Assembly (NCBI RefSeq): GCF_001905385.1
Contig: NZ_LIPF01000006.1
Location: 248,001 to 312,000, forward strand
Source: Streptomyces sp. CB02414
GTDB lineage: Bacteria; Actinomycetota; Actinomycetes; Streptomycetales; Streptomycetaceae
Length of the DNA stretch: 64,000 nucleotides
Direction of reading: 5' to 3'
The position numbers and the translations under genes were made by a program. A model generated the notes under the pieces. It was not told the origin of the DNA. It ran no database searches and was given only the letters and a program-made list of their open reading frames with translations. Shown here piece after piece: positions 45,250 through 53,698 of this stretch. How positions within the stretch are numbered: position 1 is the stretch's first letter; each line of letters begins with the position of its first letter.

Positions 45250-45270
45250 GACCCCGGCGGGACCGGGGTC
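45250..45270. terminator. Terminator between the lipoprotein and repeat-protein genes
   Basis: GACCCCGG (45250-45257) pairs with CCGGGGTC (45263-45270), loop CGGGA, in the 37-bp gap between convergent genes. Confidence 0.65.
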
Positions 45271-45283
45271 GCACGGGCCCCTC

Positions 45284-47269
45284 TCAGAGCTGGGTGGGCT
45301 GGCGCTCCGTGAGTCCGTACTGCTTGGCGATGGCGTTCCAGAGGGCGGCGGCCTTGGTCTTCTCCTTGCTCGCCGTGCCGCTCGCCCGGTTGGCCTCCTT
45401 GGGCTGGGTGGCGGCCTTGCCCTTCTTGCAGCCCTTCTTGCCGGCCGTCCGGTCGGCCCAGGCCGCGTAGTGGTTGTCGGCCGACGCGGAGGCCTGCCAC
45501 GCCTTGGTGAGGGCGGCGGTCAGCTCGGCGTGCTGCGGCAGCTTGTCCACGGACAGCTCGGAGAGGCTGGTGACCAGCCCGGTGCGCTGCTTGGCGGCCT
45601 CGCGCAGGTCCTTGGCCGCCTGGGGCAGGTTGTCGCACTTCTTCACGTCGGCCACGGCGTTGATCACGGTGGTCCGGCCGGTGCCGCTCTCGGCCAGCAG
45701 CTTGTCCAGCTCGACGGCCTGCCGGCGGGCCGGGTCGACCGACGGCGACGGTGACGCGGACGCCGACGCGGACTCGGAGACGGGGGCGGTCGCGGAGACA
45801 GGCTGATTGCCGCCCTTGTTCTCCTCGCCACCGCCGCCCCCGGCCAGCATCGCGCCCGCGCCGATGCCGACGACGGCGATGCCGACGCCCACGGCCGCGA
45901 GCATGGGCACGCGCGAGCCGGTGCGCCCGCCGCCGGCCCGGCCGCCGTCGTCGTGGCCGCCGCGCCGCCGGCCGCCACCGGCCGGGCCGTGCGGGCCCTG
46001 CGGGGCGTAGGCGGAGGGGCCGCCGCGGTGCGCCGCCTGCGGCTCGTCGAAGGCGGGCAGCTGCTGGGTCGACGAGGCCGGCCCGTCGGCGGCCGGGGCG
46101 CTGCGGAAGAGGCTGTCGAATTCGGCGGGGGGCTGCCGTCCCTCGTCACCGCCGGGCGCGCCGCCGTACGGGGCCGGTGTGGCGGGGCCGCCGGGCACGG
46201 GCGCGATGAACTGCGTGGCCTCGGCGTCGGGGTTGGGGCCGGGCCGTGCCGGGTACTGCGGTGCCGCCGTGCCGAGGAACTGCGTCGACTCGGCGTGCGG
46301 CTGGGCGGGTCTCTCCGGGGGCAGGGCGCCCGGAGAGACCGGGGGTATGTACTGCGTGGCACCCTCGTCGGCCGGGTTCCCGGCCGGGGGCACCGGGGGG
46401 ATGTACTGCGTCGCACCCTCGTCGGCGGTCGACGCGACGGGCGGCAGGTACCGCGTGGCACCGTCGTCGGCCGCGGGCCCCTGTCCGGGGAGGCCGGGGT
46501 GAAGGTGCGGCCCGGCCTGACCTGGCTGGCCGTGCTGCCCCGACTGGCCGTGGGGCCCGGCCTGCCCGTGGTGGCCCTGCGGTCCCGGCTGGCCGAACTC
46601 ACCAGGCTGACCCTGCGGACCGGACTGACCGTGCTGACCGGCCTGCTGGCCGTGCGGACTCGGCTGACCGTGCTGCCCCGACTGCCCGTGGTGGCCCTGC
46701 GGTCCCGGCTGGCCGAACTGACCAGGCTGACCCTGCGGACCGGACTGACCGTGCTGACCGGCCTGCTGGCCGTTCTGTGCGTGCTGGCCGGTCTGGCCGT
46801 GCGGGCCCGGCTGGTGGTACTGCCCCTGCGGCCCCGGCTGCCCGTACGACGGCCCCGAGCCGTACGCCTGGCTCCCGGCCGGCCCGCCGTAGGGCTGCGC
46901 GCCGGACGAACCGCCGTACGCCTGCCCGTGGGACGCCGCTCCGTACGCCTGCCCGCCGTACTCACCGGTGGCCTGCGCGCCCTCCGGAGGCAGCGGGCCG
47001 GGGCCCGCCTGGGGCGGGGAGCCCCAGGGCTGGGCGGCGGGCGGAGTGGACCAGCCCTGCTCGGGCGCCGGGCTCTGCTGCTCGGGCCCCCACGGCCGGT
47101 CCCAGGCCTGGCCGCCGGGTGGCGCCGAGGCGGGCGCGGGTGCGGGGCCGGCCGGCGCGCCCGGGCCGGTCAGGCCCGGTACCAGCGGCTCGCCACCGTC
47201 CGAGGGCAGCACGATGCCTTCGCGCGCTTCCCGCGGCGAGGGCTCCTCGCCCTGTCCACTCTGCGTCAC
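45284..47269 (-). CDS. Repeat-rich single-pass membrane protein with ATQYIPPV motifs
   Basis: The 661-aa protein has a cytoplasmic, Gly/Gln/Pro-rich N-terminal region (about 1-440). It contains collagen-like GQxGPQGQPG repeats and five copies of a T-Q/R-Y/F-I/L motif (DDGATRYLPPV, DEGATQYIPPV twice, AESTQFLG, AEATQFIAPV). One membrane helix follows (VPMLAAVGVGIAVVGIGAGAML), then an outer alpha-helical domain of about 180 residues. Such Thr-Gln motifs recur in streptomycete membrane proteins and could be kinase targets. The function is unknown. GTG 47269 follows AGGAG. Confidence 0.82.
   Translation of the reverse strand: MTQSGQGEEPSPREAREGIVLPSDGGEPLVPGLTGPGAPAGPAPAPASAPPGGQAWDRPWGPEQQSPAPEQGWSTPPAAQPWGSPPQAGPGPLPPEGAQATGEYGGQAYGAASHGQAYGGSSGAQPYGGPAGSQAYGSGPSYGQPGPQGQYHQPGPHGQTGQHAQNGQQAGQHGQSGPQGQPGQFGQPGPQGHHGQSGQHGQPSPHGQQAGQHGQSGPQGQPGEFGQPGPQGHHGQAGPHGQSGQHGQPGQAGPHLHPGLPGQGPAADDGATRYLPPVASTADEGATQYIPPVPPAGNPADEGATQYIPPVSPGALPPERPAQPHAESTQFLGTAAPQYPARPGPNPDAEATQFIAPVPGGPATPAPYGGAPGGDEGRQPPAEFDSLFRSAPAADGPASSTQQLPAFDEPQAAHRGGPSAYAPQGPHGPAGGGRRRGGHDDGGRAGGGRTGSRVPMLAAVGVGIAVVGIGAGAMLAGGGGGEENKGGNQPVSATAPVSESASASASPSPSVDPARRQAVELDKLLAESGTGRTTVINAVADVKKCDNLPQAAKDLREAAKQRTGLVTSLSELSVDKLPQHAELTAALTKAWQASASADNHYAAWADRTAGKKGCKKGKAATQPKEANRASGTASKEKTKAAALWNAIAKQYGLTERQPTQL
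46562..46773. repeat. 120-bp tandem duplication inside the repeat-protein gene
   Basis: Bases 46562-46653 recur at 46682-46773 with one mismatch. The offset is exactly 120 bp, 40 codons, so the reading frame is kept. This is recent intragenic duplication within the Gly/Gln region. Confidence 0.8.
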
Positions 47270-47377
47270 CGGGACTCCTGTGAATGGGGGACCTTCGGAA
47301 TCGTCGGCTCACGCTACCGGGTCCCCGGAGCCCACTGCCACGCCGCATGGGGCGTGAACTCCTTCCCTGTGACCGCA

Positions 47378-47402
47378 GTAACAAAACCGTGCCGCGGCAC
47401 GC
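47378..47402 (-). terminator. Rho-independent terminator of the XRE-TPR gene
   Basis: The 14-bp palindrome CGTGCCGCGGCACG (47388-47401) is followed on the minus strand by GTTTTGTT, a T-rich run. It lies 35 bp after the XRE-TPR stop and is one of the few terminators here with a T tract. Confidence 0.75.
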
Positions 47403-47436
47403 TGTTCATGGAACTTCGCTCACACCGCGCCGGTGT

Positions 47437-48822
47437 TCACGCGGCGGCCTGGAGGTCCAGCCGCGCCCCGAACTCCCTTACCACCGCCTCCTCCCGGTAC
47501 GGTTCCAGCCGCGCCTGGAAGTCGTCCAGGTACTCCGCGCCCCGGTTCGACCGCAGCGTCCCGAGGAGCTCCACCGCCTTCGTCGCCGTCGTGCAGGCCT
47601 GTTCGATCTCGCGCTGCTGCACCTGGGCCGTGGCCAGCAGCACATGGCCGATGGCCCGCCTGCGCGCCCGCGACTCGGGGTGCCCGTCCAGCGACTGCCG
47701 GGCGCACCGCGCCGCCGAGTCGGCCTCCCCCAGGTCCCGGTGGCAGTGCGCCAACTCGTCCGCCAGATACGCCTCGTCGAAGTGCGCGATCCACACCGGG
47801 TCGTCCCCGGCCGCCGGTTCGGCCGCGTCCATCGCGGTGACCGCCCGCCCGGCCGCCGTGTGGGCCGCCCGTGCGTCGCCCAGCAGCGCGTGCCCGCGGG
47901 CCTCGGCGGCGTGGAACATCGCCTCCGCGCGCGGCGTCACCCGCCCGCGCGCCCCCTCCTGCGCCGCGCGCGCCAACTGCGCGATCTCCCGGGGGTTTCC
48001 GAGCTGCGCGGCGAGGTGGCTCATGGAGGCGGCCAGCACGTACCCGCCGTAGCCGCGGTCACCGGCCGCCTGCGCGAGCCGCAGGGACTGGATGTAATAC
48101 CGCTGGGCGAGTCCGGGCTGGCCGGTGTCGACGGCCATGTACCCGGCCAGCTCGGTCAGCCGGGCCACCGTGGCGAACAACTCCCGTCCCACCGCCTCCC
48201 GGTAGGAGCCCGCGAGCAGCCCGGAGACGACGCTGTTCAGGTAGTGCACGACGACCGGGCGCACGTGCCCGCTGCCGTACTGGTGGTCCAGGTCGACCAG
48301 CGCCTGCGTCATCGCCCGCACCGCCGCCACGTCGGAGGGCCCCACCCGCGGCCCGGCCGAGCGCGACACCTGTGAGTCGGGGGCGGAAATCAGCCAGTCC
48401 CGGCTGGGTTCGACGAGCGCCGAGGCGGCGACGGACGACCCGGACAGGAAGTCCCGCCGCCCGACGTCACTGCGCCACAGCTCGCAGACCTGCTCGATGG
48501 CTCCCAGTACCGTCGGCGAGAACTGGAGGCCGACCCCCGAGGCGAGGTTCTTGCCGTTGGCCATGCCGATCTCGTCGATCGTGACCGTGCGGCCGAGCTT
48601 GCGTCCGAGCGCCTCGGCGATGATCGCCGGTGCCCGGCCGCGCGGTTGCTGCCCACGCAGCCAACGGGCCACCGAGGTCTTGTCGTACCGCAGGTCGAGT
48701 CCGTGCTCGACCCCGCACACGTTGACCCGGCGGGCGAGGCCCGCGTTCGAGCAGCCCGCTTCTTGAATGAGCGCCTGCAGTCGTTCGTTCGGCTGCCGCG
48801 CGACGAGAGGCCTTGCGGCCAT
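47437..48822 (-). CDS. XRE-type regulator with long TPR-like C-terminus
   Basis: The 461-aa protein has an N-terminal HTH (LIQEAGCSNAGLARRVNVCG to KTSVARWLRGQQPRGRAPAII) and then more than 300 residues of helical TPR-like repeats, for example YMAVDTGQPGLAQRYYIQSL and AEARGHALLGDARAAHTAAG. Such actinobacterial regulators sense peptides or protein partners; NsdA and related proteins have this layout. ATG 48822 lies 8 bases after GGGGG. Confidence 0.85.
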   Translation of the reverse strand: MAARPLVARQPNERLQALIQEAGCSNAGLARRVNVCGVEHGLDLRYDKTSVARWLRGQQPRGRAPAIIAEALGRKLGRTVTIDEIGMANGKNLASGVGLQFSPTVLGAIEQVCELWRSDVGRRDFLSGSSVAASALVEPSRDWLISAPDSQVSRSAGPRVGPSDVAAVRAMTQALVDLDHQYGSGHVRPVVVHYLNSVVSGLLAGSYREAVGRELFATVARLTELAGYMAVDTGQPGLAQRYYIQSLRLAQAAGDRGYGGYVLAASMSHLAAQLGNPREIAQLARAAQEGARGRVTPRAEAMFHAAEARGHALLGDARAAHTAAGRAVTAMDAAEPAAGDDPVWIAHFDEAYLADELAHCHRDLGEADSAARCARQSLDGHPESRARRRAIGHVLLATAQVQQREIEQACTTATKAVELLGTLRSNRGAEYLDDFQARLEPYREEAVVREFGARLDLQAAA

Positions 48823-48886
48823 GGCGTAACCCCCATGCGGTCTCATACGGTCTCGATGCTGTCCCGGCGGACGAGAAGATCCGGCC

Positions 48887-49096
48887 GTGAAGATCAATGC
48901 CCAGTCGATGTGCCGACAATGCGAGACTTGCGAAGCTTGCGAGGATTGCCGGGGTGACGGCCGACGCCGGCCGGCGTCGGCCCCAGACGTGGCTACCCAG
49001 CTCCGGCGGCGAATCCTCCCGCGCGCCCCCGTACATGCACCCATGCGCCCCGGATGCGGAATCGATGCTCCTCCCCCGCGCGCGCAACCGCCGTAA
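48887..49096 (+). CDS. Possible 69-aa Cys-rich peptide with repeated CxxC
   Basis: GTG 48887 opens a frame beginning MKINAQSMCRQC; five Cys at spacing three occur (C9, C12, C15, C18, C21). The coding DNA has 9-base phased units (GCGAGACTT, GCGAAGCTT, GCGAGGATT). About 70% of third positions are G or C, so real translation is doubtful. It lies in the 304-bp divergent gap between the XRE-TPR and primase-like genes, in the direction of the latter. It could be a metal-binding peptide, or simply DNA repeats. Confidence 0.3.
   Translation: MKINAQSMCRQCETCEACEDCRGDGRRRPASAPDVATQLRRRILPRAPVHAPMRPGCGIDAPPPRAQPP
48959..48982. repeat. 24-bp perfect palindrome
   Basis: The two 12-bp arms GGCCGACGCCGG and CCGGCGTCGGCC meet without a spacer. 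It lies in the divergent gap before the primase-like gene and overlaps the Cys-rich frame. It could be a protein-binding site or a transcription stop. Confidence 0.6.
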
Positions 49097-49126
49097 CCCC
49101 CGGTGAGCACGGGAGTTGAGTTCCAC

Positions 49127-49780
49127 GTGACAGAGACCATCCCCGGCACCGAAGCCACCCAGATCCCGCAGCAGCGAGGCGCGTCGCTGCTGGAGACCGC
49201 CGTACGCTACGCCGAGGAGCGCCACTGGGACGTGTTCCCCGGCACCTGGCTGGAAGCAGCCGACGGGGAGCAGCGCTGTTCCTGCGGGGACCCGGCGTGC
49301 GCCGCCCCGGGCGCGCACCCGGCGCGCGAGGACTGGGCGACGCAGGCGACGGGCAGCGCGACCGTCGCCCGCAGGATGTGGCAGAAGCAGCCGGCGGCCT
49401 CGATCCTGCTGCCCACGGGGCGGACGTTCGACGCGATCGACGTGCCGGAGACCGCGGGGTTCCTGGCGCTGGCGCGGATGGAGCGGATGGAGCTGACGCT
49501 CGGGCCGGTGACGCTGACGCCGGACCGGCGGATGCGGTTCTTCGTTCTTCCGGGGGCCGCCGCGAAGGTGCCGGAGCTGGTGCGGAAGCTGGGCTGGGTG
49601 CCGCGACTGCTCGATCTCACGGCGCTCGGGGAAGGGGCGTATGTGGCTGCGCCGCCTACGCGGTACGGGACACGGGGGGCTGTGCAGTGGGCCTGCCGGC
49701 CTACGCCGGCGAATCGGTGGCTGCCGGATGTGGAGGAGTTGGTGTCGCCGTTGGCGTATGCGTGCGGTAGGGATCGTTAG
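49127..49780 (+). CDS. Bifunctional primase/polymerase-like domain protein
   Basis: The 217-aa protein resembles the N-terminal Prim-Pol domain of plasmid/phage primases: YAEERHWDVFPGTWLEA, PGAHPAREDWATQAT, then LPTGRTFDAIDVPETAGFLAL. Only this domain is present; full primase-helicases are much longer. Chromosomal stand-alone copies are common in streptomycetes and their role is unknown. GTG 49127 is chosen; GTG 49103 is in frame. Confidence 0.72.
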   Translation: MTETIPGTEATQIPQQRGASLLETAVRYAEERHWDVFPGTWLEAADGEQRCSCGDPACAAPGAHPAREDWATQATGSATVARRMWQKQPAASILLPTGRTFDAIDVPETAGFLALARMERMELTLGPVTLTPDRRMRFFVLPGAAAKVPELVRKLGWVPRLLDLTALGEGAYVAAPPTRYGTRGAVQWACRPTPANRWLPDVEELVSPLAYACGRDR

Positions 49781-49839
49781 GGGCGCCTATTCATCTGCCT
49801 GGTTGAGGTGTTCTGGCGGCTGGCGGCCGTACGTGGTTG

Positions 49840-49873
49840 ATCGCGCAGTTCCCCGCGCCCCTTATCGGGGCGC
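49840..49873. repeat. Dispersed Streptomyces repeat with a terminator-like hairpin
   Basis: GATCGCGCAGTTCCCC followed by GCGCCCC-TTATC-GGGGCGC (stem 49855-49861, 49867-49873) is a sequence I recall from many Streptomyces intergenic regions. It may terminate the primase-like transcript. Confidence 0.6.
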
Positions 49874-49910
49874 TCTTCCCCCGTAGGGTGCGGAGTTGAC
49901 GGAGGGAGAC

Positions 49911-50690
49911 GTGGTGGGTGCGAGGGTTGCCGTGCGCGTGCGAGGGCTCTGGAAGCGGTTCGGGCAGCAGGTTGCCGTGGGTGGGGTCGATCTGGAGCTG
50001 CCCGCGGGCAAGTTCGTCGGGCTCGTCGGGCCGAACGGCGCCGGGAAGACCACCACCCTCTCCATGGTGACCGGGCTGCTGCGGCCGGATCAGGGGACCG
50101 TCGAGGTCGTCGGGCACGACGTGTGGCGCGACCCGGTGGAGGTGAAGGCGCGGATCGGGGTGCTGCCGGAGGGGCTGCGGCTGTTCGAGCGGCTGTCCGG
50201 GCGGGAACTGCTCGGCTACACGGGGCGTTTGCGCGGCCTGCCCGGTGACGAGGTGGACCGGCGGGCGACCCAGCTGCTGGACGTACTGGACCTGGCCGGG
50301 GCCCAGCACAAGCTGGTCGTCGACTACTCGACCGGCATGCGGAAGAAGATCGGGCTGGCCACCGCGCTGCTGCACAATCCCGAAGTGCTCTTCCTGGACG
50401 AGCCGTTCGAGGGGGTCGACCCGGTGTCGGCGCAGACGATCCGGGGCGTCCTGGAGCGTTACACCGCCTCCGGCGCCACCGTCGTCTTCTCCTCCCACGT
50501 CATGGAGCTGGTGGAGTCCCTGTGCGACTGGGTGGCCGTCATGGCCGCGGGCCGCATCCGCGCCACCGGCACCCTCGCCGAGGTGCGCGGGGAGGCGGCC
50601 TCCCTGCAGCAGGCGTTTCTCGAACTCGTCGGCGCCGGGGGCCTGGACACCGGGTCGGACCTGGACTGGCTGGGCGGCGGGTCCCGGTGA
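49911..50690 (+). CDS. ABC exporter ATPase
   Basis: The 259-aa protein has Walker A GPNGAGKTTT, a variant signature YSTGMRKKIGLA, Walker B VLFLDEPFEG and H-loop SSHVMEL. It is a typical two-component exporter ATPase with a short C-terminal extension. GTG 49911 (or 49914) follows GGAGGGAG. It overlaps the permease by GTGA. Confidence 0.9.
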   Translation: MVGARVAVRVRGLWKRFGQQVAVGGVDLELPAGKFVGLVGPNGAGKTTTLSMVTGLLRPDQGTVEVVGHDVWRDPVEVKARIGVLPEGLRLFERLSGRELLGYTGRLRGLPGDEVDRRATQLLDVLDLAGAQHKLVVDYSTGMRKKIGLATALLHNPEVLFLDEPFEGVDPVSAQTIRGVLERYTASGATVVFSSHVMELVESLCDWVAVMAAGRIRATGTLAEVRGEAASLQQAFLELVGAGGLDTGSDLDWLGGGSR

Positions 50691-52267
50691 GCGCGTCGGT
50701 CACCTCCGTCTTCGTACGGCTGAAACTGTCGCTCCTGCGCAACGGGCTGCGCCGGTCCGGCGGGCGGCGGGCCGCCTACATCGCCTCCGCCGTCGCCGTG
50801 CTGCTCTTCGCCGCGCTCCAGCTGATCGGTCTGATCGCCCTGCGCGGGTACGACCACGTGGGGTCACTGGTCATCCTGCTGGCGGCGGTGCTGGGTCTCG
50901 GCTGGGCGGTGATGCCGCTGTTCTTCCCCGGCGGCGACGAAACGCTGGACGCGACCCGGCTGGTGATGCTGCCGCTGCGGCCCCGCCCGCTGGTCCGGGC
51001 CCTGCTCACGGCGTCGCTGGTGGGCATCGGGCCGCTGTTCACGCTGTGCGTGCTGGCCGGCTCGGTGGTCGCGGTCGCGCACGGCTGGGCGGCGTACGCC
51101 GTCGGCGTCGTCGGCGGTGTCCTCGCGCTGCTGGTGTGCGTGACCCTCGCGCGGGCCGTCGCCGCCGCCAACGTACGGCTGCTGACCAGTCGCAAGGGCC
51201 GCGACCTGGCGGTGCTGAGCGGGCTGGTCGTCGCGGTCGGGGCGCAGGTCGTCAACTTCGGCGCACAGCGACTGGGTTCGTCCGGGCTGGAACAGCTCGA
51301 CCCGGCGGCCGACGTGCTGCGCTGGGTGCCGCCCGCCTCGGCCCTCGGCGCGATGGACGCGGCGGGCGACGGGTCCTGGGGCACCGCGCTGGCGCAGCTG
51401 GCCCTGACGGCGGCGGCGCTGGTGCTGCTGCTGCGGGTGTGGGAGCGGCACCTGACGCGGCTGATGACCACGCCGGACGGGTCCACCCTGCAGAGCGACA
51501 CGCGTCCCGTGCGCCGGCGCGGCTCGTCGGGCCTCACCCGGCTGCTGCCCACCGGCCGCACCGGTACGACGATGGAACGCACCCTGCGCTACGTGTGGCG
51601 CGATCCGAAGACGAAGGCGGCGTGGGTGACCTCGCTGGCCATCGGCCTGATCGTGCCGGTCTTCAACGCCTGGCAGGGCACCGGCTCGGTGTATTTCGCC
51701 TGCTTCGCCGCCGGGATGCTCGGCATCCAGATGTACAACCAGTTCGGGCAGGACACGTCCGCCTTCTGGATGGTGGCGCTGACCATCTCCTCGACCAGGG
51801 ACGCCTACGTGGAACTGCGCGCCCGCGCGCTGGCCCTGCTGCTGATCACTCTTCCGTACGCGACCCTCGTCACCGTCCTGACCACGGCGATGCTCGACGA
51901 CTGGCGGACCCTGCCCGAGGCCCTGGGCCTGTCCTTCGCGCTGCTCGGCGCGATGCTGGCGACCGGGGCGTGGACCTCGGCGCGCTTCCCGTACTCCATC
52001 CCGCAGGAGGGCCACAAGAACGTCGCCCCCGGTCAGGTCGGGCTGGCCTGGATCTCGATCCTCGGCGGCATGGTCGGCGCGGCCCTGCTGTGCGCACCCG
52101 TGATCGCGCTGACGATCTGGCTGAACGTACGCGGTGCCGGGAGCCCGCTGCTGCTTCCGGTGGGCGCGGTGTACGGCGCGGTGCTGACGCTGGCCGGCCT
52201 GCGGCTGGCCGCGCCGCGCACGGCCGGACGGCTGCCGGAGATCCTCACGGCGGTCAGCAAGGGCTGA
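50687..52267 (+). CDS. ABC exporter permease (large polytopic)
   Basis: The 526-aa protein has about 12 hydrophobic helices and no other domain. GTG 50687 overlaps the ATPase stop (50688-50690), showing coupling. Family members form exporters for peptides, lipids or antibiotics. The substrate is unknown. The gene ends 18 bp from the convergent hydrolase gene. Confidence 0.85.
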   Translation: MSASVTSVFVRLKLSLLRNGLRRSGGRRAAYIASAVAVLLFAALQLIGLIALRGYDHVGSLVILLAAVLGLGWAVMPLFFPGGDETLDATRLVMLPLRPRPLVRALLTASLVGIGPLFTLCVLAGSVVAVAHGWAAYAVGVVGGVLALLVCVTLARAVAAANVRLLTSRKGRDLAVLSGLVVAVGAQVVNFGAQRLGSSGLEQLDPAADVLRWVPPASALGAMDAAGDGSWGTALAQLALTAAALVLLLRVWERHLTRLMTTPDGSTLQSDTRPVRRRGSSGLTRLLPTGRTGTTMERTLRYVWRDPKTKAAWVTSLAIGLIVPVFNAWQGTGSVYFACFAAGMLGIQMYNQFGQDTSAFWMVALTISSTRDAYVELRARALALLLITLPYATLVTVLTTAMLDDWRTLPEALGLSFALLGAMLATGAWTSARFPYSIPQEGHKNVAPGQVGLAWISILGGMVGAALLCAPVIALTIWLNVRGAGSPLLLPVGAVYGAVLTLAGLRLAAPRTAGRLPEILTAVSKG

Positions 52268-52285
52268 CGGCGGCGCCCGGTCCGG

Positions 52286-53161
52286 TCAGCCGTCGCGGAG
52301 GCTGTCGAGGAACGGCTCGATGGCCGCTCGCCACGCCTCCGGCTGGTCGTAGTGGACGAGGTGGCCGGCGTCGGCGACCTCCGCGTACTGGCCGTGCGGC
52401 AGGACGCGGACCATCTCCTGGGCCTCGGCGCGGCCCAGCTCGCCGTCGAGGCCGCGGACGACCAGCGTGGGACAGCGGACCTGGGCCAGCTCCTCCCAGT
52501 GGGCGTCGTAGACCCATGTCTCGCGGGAGCGCAGCATCTGCTCCGGCTCGAAGACCGGCCGCCAGCCGTCCGGGGACTCGGCCATCACCTCGGCGTAGAA
52601 CTCGCCCCGGGCCGGATTCGGGCGCTCCACCCACGGATCGTCCTCGCCGAACCACTTGCGTACGTCGGCGAGGGTGGCGAAGGGGACCGGCCAGGCGCCG
52701 AACCACTCGGTCCAGGTGTGCTGGGACGCGGCGCCGAGGGCGGAGGCCCGCATGTCGCAGACGACCAGACCGCGGACCAGGTCGGGACGTTTGGCGGCGA
52801 GCTGCCAGGCGGTCAGCGCGCCCATGGCGTGGCCGATCAGGACGGCCGGGCCGAGACCGAGCTGCTCCAGGGCGGCCTCGACGTCCTCCACGTAGGCCTC
52901 CCGGGTGTAGGAGCCCCGCGGCGGCTTGTCGCTGCGGCCGTGGCCGCGCTGGTCGAGGGCGACGGCCCGGTGCCGGGCGGCGAGCCAGCGGGCCGTGGGG
53001 GCCCAGTGGGACGCGCGGCCCATCAGGCCGTGCAGTAACAGCACACCTGTGTGGTCCGCGTGGTCCGTGCGGTCGGTCCGGTCCGTCTTGGGAGGGTCGC
53101 CGAACTCCCAGGCCGCGAGGCGTACGCCGCCCGCGCCGGTCACGTCGATGCGTCGCGCCAT
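52286..53161 (-). CDS. Alpha/beta-hydrolase-fold protein lacking the Ser nucleophile, with a TTA codon
   Basis: The 291-aa protein has HG in VLLLHGLMG (oxyanion), DQRGHGRSDKP and the C-terminal DAGHLVHYDQP with the catalytic His. The nucleophile elbow is GHAMG, not GxSxG: Ala replaces Ser. Hydrolysis by the standard route is therefore not expected; it may bind a ligand or use another mechanism. A TTA codon (53036-53038) in LLLHG makes it a candidate bldA target. A short TD/RTD-rich insertion follows the start. Confidence 0.85.
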   Translation of the reverse strand: MARRIDVTGAGGVRLAAWEFGDPPKTDRTDRTDHADHTGVLLLHGLMGRASHWAPTARWLAARHRAVALDQRGHGRSDKPPRGSYTREAYVEDVEAALEQLGLGPAVLIGHAMGALTAWQLAAKRPDLVRGLVVCDMRASALGAASQHTWTEWFGAWPVPFATLADVRKWFGEDDPWVERPNPARGEFYAEVMAESPDGWRPVFEPEQMLRSRETWVYDAHWEELAQVRCPTLVVRGLDGELGRAEAQEMVRVLPHGQYAEVADAGHLVHYDQPEAWRAAIEPFLDSLRDG

Positions 53162-53304
53162 GGTCCTGGCACCCCCAAGCTCCGCTCGGACCGCCCGCCC
53201 CGCCGGGCCGGCCGATCCTGTGAACCGTGTCCTGCCTGTCGTGCCTGTCGTTCTGGCCGTGACGGGCCACCGTCCGCTCACGGCCGTCCGACGCTCGCAG
53301 AGTA

Positions 53305-53320
53305 TCGAATGCATATTCGA
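53305..53320. promoter_or_regulatory. Palindrome TCGAAT-GCAT-ATTCGA upstream of the hydrolase gene
   Basis: Perfect 6-bp arms (53305-53310, 53315-53320) in an AT-rich patch lie 144 bp before the hydrolase start. It is likely an operator or a promoter-proximal site. Confidence 0.4.
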
Positions 53321-53417
53321 AAATGCCGCCTCGGCGAGCAACACCCCTCGTTCGAGTGACCCCCTTCAGGGATTGATCGCCGCCGCCGAGGGGAGATCTT
53401 CAACGGGAGGCGGGCCG

Positions 53418-53514
53418 CTCGGGGAAAACGGTCCGAGGGGATTGACCCTGAGAGCTCGGGGCTCCGGGTCAGCACAGGGGAGGACAGGCCCCGGCGCCAC
53501 ACGGCGCCGGGGCC
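53418..53514 (+). ncRNA. Candidate structured small RNA ending in a terminator
   Basis: Three hairpins follow in the gene-free stretch 53162-53698: CTCGG/CCGAG (53418-53437); GACCC/GGGTC (53444-53470) with inner GAGC/GCTC; and a 12-bp perfect stem GGCCCCGGCGCC (53487-53498 with 53503-53514, loop ACAC), followed by CTCTCC. The order fits a plus-strand sRNA with its terminator. The last stem could also end a minus transcript from the iron-repressor gene. A promoter is not obvious. Confidence 0.4.
53487..53514. terminator. 12-bp terminator stem
   Basis: Perfect 12-bp arms with loop ACAC lie between the iron-repressor and hydrolase genes; either strand could use it. Confidence 0.65.
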
Positions 53515-53698
53515 CTCTCCGTCTCAGCAGCACGCCCCTCCCCCTCTCCGGCCGGGACGACATCGCTGTCACACCACGGCCCAGAGCCCTCACGTCATAC
53601 GCCTCACGCCACAGCCTTGCACGCGCGGTGACCGGACGCTGCGATTCGGCGGACCGCACACGGGAAACGGCGTGATCCACGCCGTGGCGGGCAGCCCG

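Noticed and set aside
49896..49911. TTG 49896 as start of the ABC ATPase
   Set aside because: It lies before the ribosome site GGAGGGAG, which fits GTG 49911 or 49914.
53278..53502. 74-aa minus-strand frame between the hydrolase and iron repressor
   Set aside because: Composition is low in coding bias and it crosses hairpins and the AT-rich palindrome.
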